The translations under genes and the position numbers were made by a program. Below, one piece after another: positions 33,459 through 42,031 of a stretch of 64,000 bases of DNA. Numbering within the stretch: position 1 is the first letter of the stretch; the number at the start of each line of letters is the position of its first letter. The notes under the pieces were generated by a model. The model did not search any database. It had not been told where the DNA came from and was given only the letters and a program-made list of their open reading frames with translations. The stretch is taken from contig JAKSIF010000005.1 of the NCBI GenBank assembly GCA_024398965.1, positions 102,477-166,476 on the forward strand, written 5' to 3'. This DNA is from Fibrobacter sp. Its GTDB lineage: Bacteria; Fibrobacterota; Fibrobacteria; Fibrobacterales; Fibrobacteraceae.

Positions 33459-34856
33459 TTACTTCACTTTATAAATCACAAGGGTCTTGCTGTATTCGTA
33501 GCCCACAACAAGCAGAGCGGTGCCTGCAACGGGGCTTTCTTCTGCAGAAATAAAAAGTACGCCTTCGGGACCGCGATCCTTGGGGTCCATGTAGTAACCA
33601 ACCAACTTCGGCATCTTGCCGTTGACTCCAATATCCGTAAAGTCAAAGGTGGCGATACCACTCATGCGTTCCAATCCAACAAAGGCCAACCGACGAATTT
33701 TTCCATCAGCGCCCTTCAAGTTTCCCACTGTAATATTTTCCGGTTCGCAGCCCTTGTCATCACTGCGGGCATCCACCTTCTTCTTTCCTTTCTTGGAATT
33801 CCAGTTGAAATACTCCGGCGCAACTTCTGCGAAAGTTCTTTCCAGCTGTTCCCCGGAATCCCATACAAGCTTTCCCGTGGTTCCGTCAAAGATGGAAATG
33901 GAACGGGTCCCGTACATCAGTTTGCAGTTTGGATCCTTACCGCAAACTGTTTCTGCAAATCGAGGATTCGCCTTGGCACCATCCTCCCCTTCATTAGCAG
34001 TAGCCACGTAAGTCTTGCCATTCACTTCAAAGGCCTTGATTCCATCGGGCTGGCGAAGGCTTCGGATGTTCGCATTTTCGATGCGGATTTTGCCATCCTT
34101 TACCGCGTCCAAGGCAAAACCCTTTTGGGTATGATCCACAAAGCCTAAGTCAAATATCGTATCCACATGAGCGTGTTCCACATCCACACGAACAAGCGCA
34201 TTATTTTCCTGCAGGCTTACCCAGGCAGTCTTCGAATCCTTTGAAACCGTAATGTATTCCGGTTCAAAATCCGCTTCGTGGAGAGGAATCGTTATCACGG
34301 GATTTTTACCTTGAGAAATCAAGTCCATATCCAGAATGGCGATTCCACCCTCGGGATCGTGCAACTTGTCTTCGCTGGGTTCGCCTTCGCAGGCAACCAG
34401 GATTTTCTTGCCATCGGGAGTAAAGGTCAGCATGTCGGGATGGAAGCAGACTCCATACACGCCCATCTTACGGACCGCGCCCTCTGTAACCTCAAGCAGT
34501 TCTACGTTCCCTCGTTCCCAGGCAGGGTCTGCAAGCAGGCTCACCGCCACAAAATTTCCGTGGGCCGTGACGCTGGTAGCTTCCCCATCCAGCATAAAGG
34601 ACTCAATACGTCTTGGATTCTTGGCGTCGGACAGGTCCACCACCTCCATCACGTTCTCGTCCCCCACCACGAACAGCTTTTTCGTAGCAGGCATATAGGC
34701 GGCAATTTCAGCCGTCTTCAACTCAATGCGGGAGTACTCTTCAAGGACATTTCCCTTAACAAAAGGGCCATCAGCAAAAACCGCCTTCTTTGCAAACAAG
34801 GAGGCGGGCAAAATCAAGGCAGCCGCTAGGAGCATTCGGGCATAGACTCGAACCAT
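33459..34856 (-). CDS. Choice-of-anchor I domain secreted protein
   Basis: A 465-aa exported protein with a signal peptide (MVRVYARMLLAAALILPASL, then FA). The body is a beta-propeller-like fold matching the choice-of-anchor I family, with HPDMLTFTPDGKKILVACEG, YITVSKDSKTAWVSLQENNA, TYVATANEGEDG, DDKGCEPENITVG and AFVGLERMSGIATFDF as typical segments. Members occur in secreted phosphatase- or esterase-like proteins; catalytic function is not established. Unlike larger relatives it has no visible C-terminal anchor or sorting signal, so it is probably periplasmic or released. GAGGG precedes the ATG. The gene below it (coiled-coil membrane protein) lies 18 bp upstream on the same strand. Confidence 0.82.
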   Translation of the reverse strand: MVRVYARMLLAAALILPASLFAKKAVFADGPFVKGNVLEEYSRIELKTAEIAAYMPATKKLFVVGDENVMEVVDLSDAKNPRRIESFMLDGEATSVTAHGNFVAVSLLADPAWERGNVELLEVTEGAVRKMGVYGVCFHPDMLTFTPDGKKILVACEGEPSEDKLHDPEGGIAILDMDLISQGKNPVITIPLHEADFEPEYITVSKDSKTAWVSLQENNALVRVDVEHAHVDTIFDLGFVDHTQKGFALDAVKDGKIRIENANIRSLRQPDGIKAFEVNGKTYVATANEGEDGAKANPRFAETVCGKDPNCKLMYGTRSISIFDGTTGKLVWDSGEQLERTFAEVAPEYFNWNSKKGKKKVDARSDDKGCEPENITVGNLKGADGKIRRLAFVGLERMSGIATFDFTDIGVNGKMPKLVGYYMDPKDRGPEGVLFISAEESPVAGTALLVVGYEYSKTLVIYKVK

Positions 34857-34874
34857 CTTAGTGGCCCTCGTAAG

Positions 34875-35384
34875 TTAGTCGAAAATCAACCAAAACAGGA
34901 GCATGCCAAGACCAAGGCCGCCCATAAAGGCTGTAGAGGACATCATGGCAGCCTGCTGGCGATCCATGCTTTCCTTTTCCTTTTTCTTTTCGTTGACTCC
35001 AATGGAAACACTCAAAGCCTGAGCGCAAGCAGCGTTATTCTGCTTAAGAGTATTGTAGCTCTGTTCCCAGTTGGCACTCTTTGCCTGTTCCACTTCCAGG
35101 GATTTCTTCAGGGAATCCTTTTCTACAGAGCAGGAATTAGCCTGGAGTTCCATGACACTATCCCTGACAGCGATTTCCTGTTTCAGTTCCGCTTCGACAG
35201 AGGCTGCCGGCGCGGCCTCGGAGCTGCCTGCCACAGGCGTTTCGGCAGAACTTGCAACTTCTGCTGCAGGAGCTGCATTTTCAGCGGGAGTGGATTTTTC
35301 AGCGGTCGCAACGGCTGGTTCAGAGAAAGCAAAAGTCGCCGAAAGAACGACGACTGCAAAAAGAGTAGCAATCAAATTCTTCAT
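34875..35384 (-). CDS. Exported coiled-coil protein with C-terminal membrane helix, unknown function
   Basis: A 169-aa protein with a signal peptide (MKNLIATLFAVVVLSATFAF), an Ala/Pro/Glu-rich spacer, a coiled coil (about residues 70-130, DSVMELQANSCSVEKDSLKK, continuing to the NAACAQALSVSIG stretch) and a C-terminal membrane segment (AFMGGLGLGMLLFWLIFD). No family recognised. The ATG at 35384 has no Shine-Dalgarno and a TATATT box 6 nt upstream; a longer reading from 35405 would run through that box. It may be cotranscribed with the choice-of-anchor I gene. Confidence 0.6.
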   Translation of the reverse strand: MKNLIATLFAVVVLSATFAFSEPAVATAEKSTPAENAAPAAEVASSAETPVAGSSEAAPAASVEAELKQEIAVRDSVMELQANSCSVEKDSLKKSLEVEQAKSANWEQSYNTLKQNNAACAQALSVSIGVNEKKKEKESMDRQQAAMMSSTAFMGGLGLGMLLFWLIFD

Positions 35385-35390
35385 GTCCAC

Positions 35391-35396
35391 AATATA
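35391..35396 (-). promoter_or_regulatory. TAnnTT box 6 nt before ATG
   Basis: On the minus strand TATATT in GCTATATTGTGGAC ends 6 nt before the ATG at 35384. A TTGTCA lies upstream, but its spacing (14 nt) is shorter than the usual sigma-70 optimum. Confidence 0.45.
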
Positions 35397-35436
35397 GCAA
35401 ACCAAGAATTTGACAACCCGTTATTTCTAAAAAATA

Positions 35437-36474
35437 TTAGCGAGGCAGCACCATCTGCTTTTTCCAGAGGCCATCTGCCCCCTTCACATAGTATACACCA
35501 GGAACAACTTTTTCGTTATTCTTCACGGAGGTTCCGTCCAGACGACGCATTTCGCTACGAGCATTCTGAACCGGGCGTTTATCCAGACGGACAATTCCTG
35601 TGGCAACCTCGCTTGAGGAACTACTGGAGCTGACGCTACTGCTAGATTCAACACTACTGGAAGATGCGATTTCCTCGGAAGAACTGCTTGTAGCCTCGGA
35701 AGAACTGGAGAACAGCTCTTCAGGCTTTATCTTTGTCGAATCCATCATCACGCCGTGAAGAACCTGGAAAGAAACGTCAGTCACTGAACTTGCCACAGAA
35801 GACAACTTGGCAATTTTCATGACAGATTCGTAGTCATTGCCCAAGGAAGACTTGGTCGAGTAGGCATTGTGAACCTCAGTCTTGGAACTTCCATCAGGAT
35901 TTTCTGTCTTGGTGATGGTTTCCGTACGGTAGACAATATTCACAGCCCACCATTCAAACTGAAATTCATAGGACTTTGACGGAAGGATTTCATAAGCCTT
36001 GTAGGAATTGTTTTCCGGCAATGTTCCAAGGGACATTAGCAACAGGTTGTTGGTATTTTCCTCATTGAACTGTCCTACCGTATTTCCATGGATATCCATG
36101 ATGACCGTAGCATAGTTCTTATACACAGCATCCCACTGGGATCCATTCCAGTTCAGTTCCTCGTAAATGTTGTTCTCGGTTTCGCTACAACTTGCCGTCA
36201 CGGAAACAGGCAGACCATATTCAAATTTTTTCCTCAAGGGAACAACCTCGTCGAGGCTCTTTTTACGAGTGGTCTGCTTATCCTTTTCGTTTTCGTACTT
36301 ATAGTCCGTTGTCCATGTGGTTTCTTCCACATAGGCCAGGGCAAGTTTCACCTCGGGCTTCTTACTTTCAGGCAAGGTATCGCACACGTTGCGAATGTAA
36401 ACGTCCTTATCCTGGGCAAAGGCTGTAGCCGCAAGCATCAATGCCGCAGCAACATACTTGATAGACTTTTTCAT
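35437..36474 (-). CDS. Secreted protein with poly-Ser linker and T9SS-like C-terminal tail
   Basis: A 345-aa protein with a signal peptide (MKKSIKYVAAALMLAATAFA), an N-terminal domain of unknown type (residues about 25-265), a long Ser linker (about 265-300), and a tail with RSEMRRLDGTSVKNNEKVVP followed by GVYYVKGADGLWKKQMVL. That tail resembles the type IX secretion C-terminal sorting domain (Gly-hydrophobic-Tyr-hydrophobic-Val then a basic end). The ATG at 36474 is preferred to a start at 36540 because GGAGG lies 5-6 nt before it. It follows the PfkB kinase gene by 31 bp. Confidence 0.7.
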   Translation of the reverse strand: MKKSIKYVAAALMLAATAFAQDKDVYIRNVCDTLPESKKPEVKLALAYVEETTWTTDYKYENEKDKQTTRKKSLDEVVPLRKKFEYGLPVSVTASCSETENNIYEELNWNGSQWDAVYKNYATVIMDIHGNTVGQFNEENTNNLLLMSLGTLPENNSYKAYEILPSKSYEFQFEWWAVNIVYRTETITKTENPDGSSKTEVHNAYSTKSSLGNDYESVMKIAKLSSVASSVTDVSFQVLHGVMMDSTKIKPEELFSSSSEATSSSSEEIASSSSVESSSSVSSSSSSSEVATGIVRLDKRPVQNARSEMRRLDGTSVKNNEKVVPGVYYVKGADGLWKKQMVLPR

Positions 36475-36505
36475 TTTCAATCCTCCAAAACACAAATCAA
36501 ACAAT

Positions 36506-37468
36506 CTAATCCAGCTCTTTTCGAATCCGGTCCCAGCCACTTTCTGGAATCTGGGCGCCCATGACCTGGACTACTTCGTTGGAAACCACACTGCCCAATT
36601 TACCGGCACGTTCCATATCCCAGCCGTTCATGTAGCCATAGATAAATCCTGCAGCCCAAAGATCGCCGGCTCCCGTGGTATCGATAGCCTTTGCGGCACC
36701 GGCGCCAACCCGGGTTACCACGCCATCCTTGGCAATCAGGGCACCGCGTTTGCCTAGCTTTACCACAGCCACCTTGGCCTTCTTGGCAATTTCATCCAAA
36801 GCAGCCTCTTCCTTGACTCCGGCATAGGCAAAAGCTTCATCCTCGTTTGCAATGACGATATCGATCATCTTGTCTTCGAATAATTCGTCAAAGGTCTTGC
36901 GACAGGCGTCCACCACACCAAAGGAACTGAAATCCAGGGCGGTTTCCACACCAAGCGAACGGGCTAGAGCAAAAGACTTCTTGAAGCATTCCGTATTAAA
37001 GGCATTATAGCCTTCGGCAAAAAGCAAGCCAACCCCATCGAAGAGGGCGGGAGTAAAATCATTTTCCCCAAGGTTGCTGGATGCACCGAGGAATGTCCAC
37101 ATGGAGCGTTCCGCATCGGGAGTTACCGCGCTGAACACGCAACCCGTGGCGGCATCGGCGATGCCCATTCTGGATTCCACCTTGGAATCAACCAAATGCT
37201 TCTGGAAAAGTTCGCCCAGTTCGTCTCGGCCCACCTTACTGATAAAGGCTGCCTTGCCGCCTAACTTGGCAATGCCCACCATGGTATTGCAGGTAGAACC
37301 ACCCGGAACGCGCAAAGGATTCTCGAGGGCCTTCAGAAACTTTTCCATCTGGGGCCAATCTACGGAATTCATTCCGCCTTTCTTGACTCCCTGGGATTCC
37401 ATCCATTCGTCACTGACATTGGCAAGAATATCTACAAGGGCGGCACCAACACCAAGAACAGTCTTCAT
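36506..37468 (-). CDS. PfkB-family carbohydrate/nucleoside kinase (adenosine kinase-like)
   Basis: A 320-aa ribokinase-fold kinase that phosphorylates a sugar or nucleoside using ATP. Family motifs: GVGAALVDILANV at the N-terminus, the substrate-binding PGGSTCNTMVGIAKLGG, FISKVGRDELGELF, and the PfkB signature DTTGAGDLWAAGF near residue 260 with the catalytic Asp. Length and the N-terminal lid suggest the adenosine kinase-like branch, but the substrate is not determinable. The start overlaps the rhomboid stop by one base, so the two are coupled. Confidence 0.85.
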   Translation of the reverse strand: MKTVLGVGAALVDILANVSDEWMESQGVKKGGMNSVDWPQMEKFLKALENPLRVPGGSTCNTMVGIAKLGGKAAFISKVGRDELGELFQKHLVDSKVESRMGIADAATGCVFSAVTPDAERSMWTFLGASSNLGENDFTPALFDGVGLLFAEGYNAFNTECFKKSFALARSLGVETALDFSSFGVVDACRKTFDELFEDKMIDIVIANEDEAFAYAGVKEEAALDEIAKKAKVAVVKLGKRGALIAKDGVVTRVGAGAAKAIDTTGAGDLWAAGFIYGYMNGWDMERAGKLGSVVSNEVVQVMGAQIPESGWDRIRKELD

Positions 37469-38376
37469 TACAAGCCTCCACGGCGACGACGGATCTTGTC
37501 GCCAGCCTTCAGCAGGAATTGTCTTTCCGCATCTGTCAGGGAATTAAGGCCTTCCTTGCTGACCTTCCTGAGAATTTCATCCATGCGTTTTTCTTCGTCA
37601 ACATAGAACACCTCGCCCTCCAGGACTTCGGGTTCCTTGACGTTGTCAGACTCCTTATTGCCGCGGGACTCGTCGCGACCGCCGTCGCGGACCTTGAACT
37701 TGGGCGCACGGGCATTCTTGACCGCCCGCTCCGCCTTGGAAAGCAACCCGCCGAAACCACCTTCATAAAGATGCATGTAGAGGAAGCCTCCCACAACGCC
37801 ACCCAAGTGAGCCAAGTGGGCAACGCCATCTCCAGAAGGTGCCATGAATACATCGATGCCTACCATGAACCACATGGCGTACTTTATGCGCATGGGGAAA
37901 AAGAAGAACATCAAAAGCATGCGATTGGGGAAGAACTTGTAGTAGGCCACAAAGATTCCCATCAAGGCGCCAGACGCACCGATAATGGGGCTATGGGTAA
38001 AGCCAACCCAGTGCATGACCAGGCTGAACACAGCGGCAAAGATACCGCAGAAGAAATACATTCCTGTAAAATGCTTCGGCCCCATCATGTCGGCAACTTC
38101 ACTGCCGAACATCCAAAGCATCAGCATGTTGAACAGGAAATGCCAGAAATCCACATGGACAAACATGTAGGTGACAAAGCGCCAGGCCTGCTCGGGAGCA
38201 AAGGGCCAGAAGGCGCCAAAGATCGAAATATATTCCCTAAGATTTCCGTCTCCTACGCCAGGCAAATTAATATGCAAGCCAAGGATTCCTCCTACGACAA
38301 AAGCCAAGAAGAATACGACGGCGTTGGCAATCAGCAAAACCTGCAAGCACTTGGGCAAAAACTTAAATGGTCTCAT
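37468..38376 (-). CDS. Rhomboid-family intramembrane serine protease
   Basis: A 302-aa six-helix membrane protease. The catalytic Ser is in IIGASGALMG (residue 135), the catalytic His is in GVAHLAHLGG (likely residue 187) and the oxyanion HFLFNMLML motif is present. A C-terminal cytoplasmic tail (from about 210) is basic, then acidic (NKESDNVKEPEVLEGEVFYV), ending in RRRRGGL. The ATG is 4 nt past the coaD stop, with GGAAAG upstream. Substrates are unknown. The gene sits in a chain coaD, rhomboid, PfkB kinase, secreted protein. Confidence 0.92.
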   Translation of the reverse strand: MRPFKFLPKCLQVLLIANAVVFFLAFVVGGILGLHINLPGVGDGNLREYISIFGAFWPFAPEQAWRFVTYMFVHVDFWHFLFNMLMLWMFGSEVADMMGPKHFTGMYFFCGIFAAVFSLVMHWVGFTHSPIIGASGALMGIFVAYYKFFPNRMLLMFFFFPMRIKYAMWFMVGIDVFMAPSGDGVAHLAHLGGVVGGFLYMHLYEGGFGGLLSKAERAVKNARAPKFKVRDGGRDESRGNKESDNVKEPEVLEGEVFYVDEEKRMDEILRKVSKEGLNSLTDAERQFLLKAGDKIRRRRGGL

Positions 38377-38379
38377 TTT

Positions 38380-38940
38380 CTACTTTCCAAAATTTTCAAG
38401 AAGCAAGTCAATCAGGCCTGCAGGAACATACCTGGTCAAAATTTCGCCACCGTTCTCGTTGTGGGCAACGCCGCACTTCAAAAGTTCGCGGACAACGGTG
38501 CTGCTAATAGCCAAGTGTTCCTGTGCGCTTGAAAGCAAAACAGTTTCGCATTCAGGGTAAAGGATCTTGTTGTTCCAAGAAACGGTCTGCTCATAATCCA
38601 GATCGGCGCCGGTCCTGATTCCACGAACCAAGAACTTGGCTCCCACGGATTTCATGAAATCAACAGTTAGCCCATCGAAGGCGGCTACCTTTACATTGGG
38701 CAAATGAGCCACAGCGCGGCGGACAAGTTCCAAGCGAACATCCTGTGACAGCATATACTTCTTGGAGGCATTTACCGCAAGCAATACCCACAGTTCATCG
38801 AACATGGACGCGGCACGCTCTACAATATCCAGGTGGCCTATTGTAAAAGGATCAAAGGATCCTGCAAAGACCGCAATTTTTACGGCAGCGGCCTCCGGCA
38901 ATTTTATCTTATTTTCGGGTTCTTTCATTTTGCAATCCAT
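38380..38940 (-). CDS. coaD: Phosphopantetheine adenylyltransferase
   Basis: Transfers AMP from ATP to 4'-phosphopantetheine to make dephospho-CoA, the penultimate step of CoA synthesis. Motifs: FAGSFDPFTIGHLDIV (the ATP-binding T/HxGH region, near residues 26-40), FLVRGIRTGADLDYE, and SSAQEHLAISSTVVREL. The 186-aa protein is longer than usual (about 160) because of an N-terminal extension of some 20 residues (MDCKMKEPENKIKLPEAAAV) without obvious function. GAGG lies 8 nt before the ATG. Confidence 0.96.
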   Translation of the reverse strand: MDCKMKEPENKIKLPEAAAVKIAVFAGSFDPFTIGHLDIVERAASMFDELWVLLAVNASKKYMLSQDVRLELVRRAVAHLPNVKVAAFDGLTVDFMKSVGAKFLVRGIRTGADLDYEQTVSWNNKILYPECETVLLSSAQEHLAISSTVVRELLKCGVAHNENGGEILTRYVPAGLIDLLLENFGK

Positions 38941-38964
38941 AACCGAAACCTCATGGGATCCAAT

Positions 38965-39519
38965 CTACAAAGCTTTACGGAAAATAACCAAGGAGGATTC
39001 ACCGTACTTGCGGATGCGGGCAACGTCAGCCTCTTCGGCTTCCTTGGCCCATGCAGGCAAATCGCGGCTGGGGGCTTCAAAAACAGCGACTCCACCAGGA
39101 TTGAGCCATTCCACAAACGGGCGCAAGTCAGGGTATTCTACACCCTTGAAAGGAGGATCCGCATAGATCAAGTCAAAGCCATCATCACCACAGACATCCT
39201 TTCGAGACAAGGTAAGCACGTTCTTTTCTAACAAAGTAAGTTTATCCAGCAAGGATAAGCTCTTGTAAGCGCCATGAATCAGCTGAGCCTGAACGTGAGC
39301 CATTTCCACGGCAGTCACCGTAGCAGCACCGCGGCTAATGGCCTCGATACCCATGATGCCTGTTCCAGCGAACAAGTCCAGGACCTTGAAGTTTTCTACG
39401 TCCTGGAGAATATTGAACAAGGCCTCTCGAGTTCGAGATGCTGTTGGCCTTGTCTTGGATGTATCGGGAGACGGCACGTTCCTCCCCCGCAAAAGTCCGC
39501 CTGTAATGCGAATAGGCAT
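38965..39519 (-). CDS. rsmD: 16S rRNA (guanine966-N2)-methyltransferase
   Basis: SAM-dependent enzyme that methylates G966 of 16S rRNA in the assembling 30S subunit. The 184-aa protein starts with IRITGGLLRGRNVPSP, then TRPTASRTREALFNIL, the SAM motif LDLFAGTGIMGIEA, and the catalytic YADPPF (a DPPY/F motif of amino-methyltransferases). The rsmD-coaD order is common in bacteria, which supports both calls. It starts 13 bp after the PilO-like gene without an obvious ribosome site. Confidence 0.94.
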   Translation of the reverse strand: MPIRITGGLLRGRNVPSPDTSKTRPTASRTREALFNILQDVENFKVLDLFAGTGIMGIEAISRGAATVTAVEMAHVQAQLIHGAYKSLSLLDKLTLLEKNVLTLSRKDVCGDDGFDLIYADPPFKGVEYPDLRPFVEWLNPGGVAVFEAPSRDLPAWAKEAEEADVARIRKYGESSLVIFRKAL

Positions 39520-39532
39520 AGACTACAAACTG

Positions 39533-40546
39533 TTACGGAGTAACGAACATTTCGAAGCGGATAACAGAGGCAATGTCCTTCTTGACAAGTCTCATTTCAA
39601 GCTTCTTTACGCCTACGCGAAGAGGTGATGCGGCATAAGCGGAAATGAAAGCCTGGAGATCGCTGAAATCAGCAGAGCTTGTTGCATTGAAGGCATAGCG
39701 CTTGTACACACCGAAGTCCTCGACAACAGGCTTGTCCAGACCAGCCAGTTGAACCTTGCTGTTGCTGGCAAGAGCCTTCAGACTCTTGATTTCGTTGGCA
39801 GCATCGGCAGAGGGAACAAAGGCGCCCACAGAAGCCAGGTTCGGGTTGTTCACGTTGTAACGACCGTAAGCGGTAATATCTGTGGCAGGAGCATTTTCCG
39901 GCAGAGGAGGAGTCTTGAAGTCCGAGCTAACGCTCTTGATGCGGTCAAGGAAGCTACGCTGGGAAGTAGGCTTGGCAGCCACGCCACGGACGTAATAGAA
40001 GTTGGGAGCCTCGAAGACGCAGTCAGAGAAGCCCACGTCATCCGGAGTTGCCGTATTCAGGAAAGCTACGAACTGACCCACGGCAGACTTCTGGTAGGAA
40101 GCCTTTTCCAGCGGCAGGTAAGTTGCGTAATCAACTCGCTTGTTGTTGTACAGAGCCTGGGGATTGATTTCGCCCACGACCTGCTTAGCGGTCATGTTGT
40201 CGCGCTGCTGGGCAGCCATTGCGGCGGCATTGGCCTGAGCCTCGAGCGAACCACCGGCGGAAGTCCTTTGACCCACACCAGAGGCAAGGGCAGAGCGGCT
40301 AGGATCTTCGGCACCAATCAAAGACAGGTAAGCCGGAGGCAGCAAGCCCTGAAGCGGAGCGGGAACACCGCACACGCTAAGGAAGCAGCTAAAAGCAACC
40401 ACGGCAAAAAGAGCTGCAACAGCGGAGGTTACAAACTTCTTGCGGTTTTTCTTGTTCAGGTCATCAATGCTGGTCACATGTACCGGGGAAACAGTATCCA
40501 CGGTAGTCAGACGTTCAGCAGCATCAATCAAGTTCAAGTGAATCAT
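39533..40546 (-). CDS. PilN/PilO-like membrane protein of the pilus/secretion alignment complex
   Basis: A 337-aa bitopic protein: a short cytoplasmic N-terminus (MIHLNLIDAAERLTTVDTVS), one membrane helix (about residues 38-58, SAVAALFAVVAFSCFLSV), a linker rich in Ala/Gln and a periplasmic ferredoxin-like domain at the end (DLQAFISAYAASPLRVGVKK, then LEMRLVKKDIASVIRFEMFV), as in PilO/GspM. The 4-bp overlap with the upstream PilM-like gene (ATGA) makes coupling certain and supports the call. Sequence is diverged enough that a structure search would be needed to tell PilN-, PilO- or fused-type apart. Confidence 0.65.
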   Translation of the reverse strand: MIHLNLIDAAERLTTVDTVSPVHVTSIDDLNKKNRKKFVTSAVAALFAVVAFSCFLSVCGVPAPLQGLLPPAYLSLIGAEDPSRSALASGVGQRTSAGGSLEAQANAAAMAAQQRDNMTAKQVVGEINPQALYNNKRVDYATYLPLEKASYQKSAVGQFVAFLNTATPDDVGFSDCVFEAPNFYYVRGVAAKPTSQRSFLDRIKSVSSDFKTPPLPENAPATDITAYGRYNVNNPNLASVGAFVPSADAANEIKSLKALASNSKVQLAGLDKPVVEDFGVYKRYAFNATSSADFSDLQAFISAYAASPLRVGVKKLEMRLVKKDIASVIRFEMFVTP

Positions 40547-41457
40547 ACACCCTCCATCACATTCAGGGCGGCACCGATGGCGCCAGTGCAGCTAAGCACA
40601 GCGGCAGCATCCTCGGCCTCCACAGGCAGGCGAAGGTTAGAGAAGGAATCCATCAAGGTGAACTGGCAGTCAGTGAGCTGTTGGCGGAGCTTTTCCACGA
40701 ACATCAGGTCGGCAGCCATTTCACCGCAAAGGTTTACCAAGCTGGTGGTCACGGAAGCATCTTCCTCTTTGGCCAGCTTAATCTGTTCAGCAATGCCATC
40801 GGCAAGAATCTGGTAAGCCTCTTCGCGGGACTTGTTCACAAGGGACAACGTAGAGACACAGCGCAAGGCGCGCAGGTTATCCTTGGTAAGCCAGACCATG
40901 GTCACGCCGGCGTAGTCAGCCTTGATGACGCATTCCAGTTCGTTGACATTTTCAGCAAAATCCATCAAGTTCATGAGCGACAGCACATCCACGTCCATGG
41001 CCTTGGGAGCAAGAGCCTTGTTGCGGAAGCCCTTACGGAGATTATCCACCCATTCACGACGAACGGCAATCAGCATTACGGTAAGGCCCAGGTTTGCATC
41101 GCCCTGCAGTACCTGATGGTCGATGATATAGGCATCGGCCTCGGTGTTGGTAATGAGGGATACATACCACTTGAGGTATTCGTCCAGATTGCCAGCGGCT
41201 TCGCCAGGAACAAAAATCTGACGGACAATGGAGCGGAAGGCCGGAATCGAGATCGAGACTGCATCGACGCTTTCGATCTTTGCATATTCCATCCAGCCCT
41301 CAAGGACTGTTTCAAAGGCATAGACATCGTCGAGAGGGCTAGTCTCGGTTTCGAGAATAGCAGTCTTCAGAACACGACGTTCCTTAGCGTCCACAAGGGC
41401 CACCTTCAAAGAAGCATCAGCGGCTTCAATTCCTAGGTATAAATTCGTATCACTCAT
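40543..41457 (-). CDS. PilM-like actin-fold pilus assembly protein
   Basis: A 304-aa cytoplasmic actin-like protein. The N-terminal LYLGIEAADASLKVALVDAK (phosphate-1-like loop) and the late LSCTGAIGAALNVMEG (the adenosine-like loop) fit the PilM/FtsA fold; SVDAVSISIPAFRSIVRQIF and the EWVDNLRKGFRNKALAPKAM block are PilM-like. In type IV pilus systems PilM recruits PilN/PilO at the inner membrane, and here it is coupled to such a gene. The canonical PilN-binding groove was not checked. It stands about 50 bp from comEA on the same strand. Confidence 0.7.
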   Translation of the reverse strand: MSDTNLYLGIEAADASLKVALVDAKERRVLKTAILETETSPLDDVYAFETVLEGWMEYAKIESVDAVSISIPAFRSIVRQIFVPGEAAGNLDEYLKWYVSLITNTEADAYIIDHQVLQGDANLGLTVMLIAVRREWVDNLRKGFRNKALAPKAMDVDVLSLMNLMDFAENVNELECVIKADYAGVTMVWLTKDNLRALRCVSTLSLVNKSREEAYQILADGIAEQIKLAKEEDASVTTSLVNLCGEMAADLMFVEKLRQQLTDCQFTLMDSFSNLRLPVEAEDAAAVLSCTGAIGAALNVMEGV

Positions 41458-41495
41458 AATATCAACGACTTAGATAGATTTTTATACCTAAAAAT

Positions 41496-41987
41496 TTAAT
41501 CAAAAATCACCCCAGGAAGCATCGCTTCCAACTTTTTCTTGCCAATTCCGGGCACTTTTTCAAGGTCTTTGGGAGTTTTGAAGGGGCCAGCCCCCTCCCT
41601 GTAGGCAACAATCTTCTCGGCAAGCTTAGGCCCAACCCCGTTCAAGGCGCAAAGATCCTCGGCAGAGGCGCTGTTAATTGCCAGGGGCAAATGAACCTTC
41701 CGCTTCGTCGATTTCGCCTTCTTTCTATTTACTTTGTCTGTAAAATCCTGATTGGAGAGTTCCGGGCTCTCCGCAGACAGAGCCTCCTTATGGGGCACAG
41801 AGGGCGATCCGTCGGATTCCAGAGCGAGCCCACCCCCAGGAGCAGGGTCCGAAACGGGAACCACAACAGGCTCCCCCACCTGGAAAGTTTCTATGGAAGG
41901 CAAGCCCCAGGGCAGAAAGCGAATCACCACCCCAAGGATAAAAAGAAAGACGGCCAGGTTAAGGATTTTCTTTTCGTTTGAATTCAT
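41496..41987 (-). CDS. comEA: ComEA-like helix-hairpin-helix protein
   Basis: A 163-aa protein with an N-terminal membrane helix (ILNLAVFLFILGVVIRFLPW), a Pro/Ser-rich spacer and a C-terminal double helix-hairpin-helix (INSASAEDLCALNGVGPKLA, then FKTPKDLEKVPGIGKKKLEA), the DNA-binding unit of ComEA. In naturally competent bacteria ComEA binds incoming DNA in the periplasm with type IV pilus parts, so proximity to pilM-like genes is suggestive. HhH anchors also occur in other proteins; competence here is inference. Confidence 0.8.
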   Translation of the reverse strand: MNSNEKKILNLAVFLFILGVVIRFLPWGLPSIETFQVGEPVVVPVSDPAPGGGLALESDGSPSVPHKEALSAESPELSNQDFTDKVNRKKAKSTKRKVHLPLAINSASAEDLCALNGVGPKLAEKIVAYREGAGPFKTPKDLEKVPGIGKKKLEAMLPGVIFD

Positions 41988-42031
41988 TTATTTCTCGCAT
42001 GTTGATCCTCATCTAATAACGTATCTAGGAA

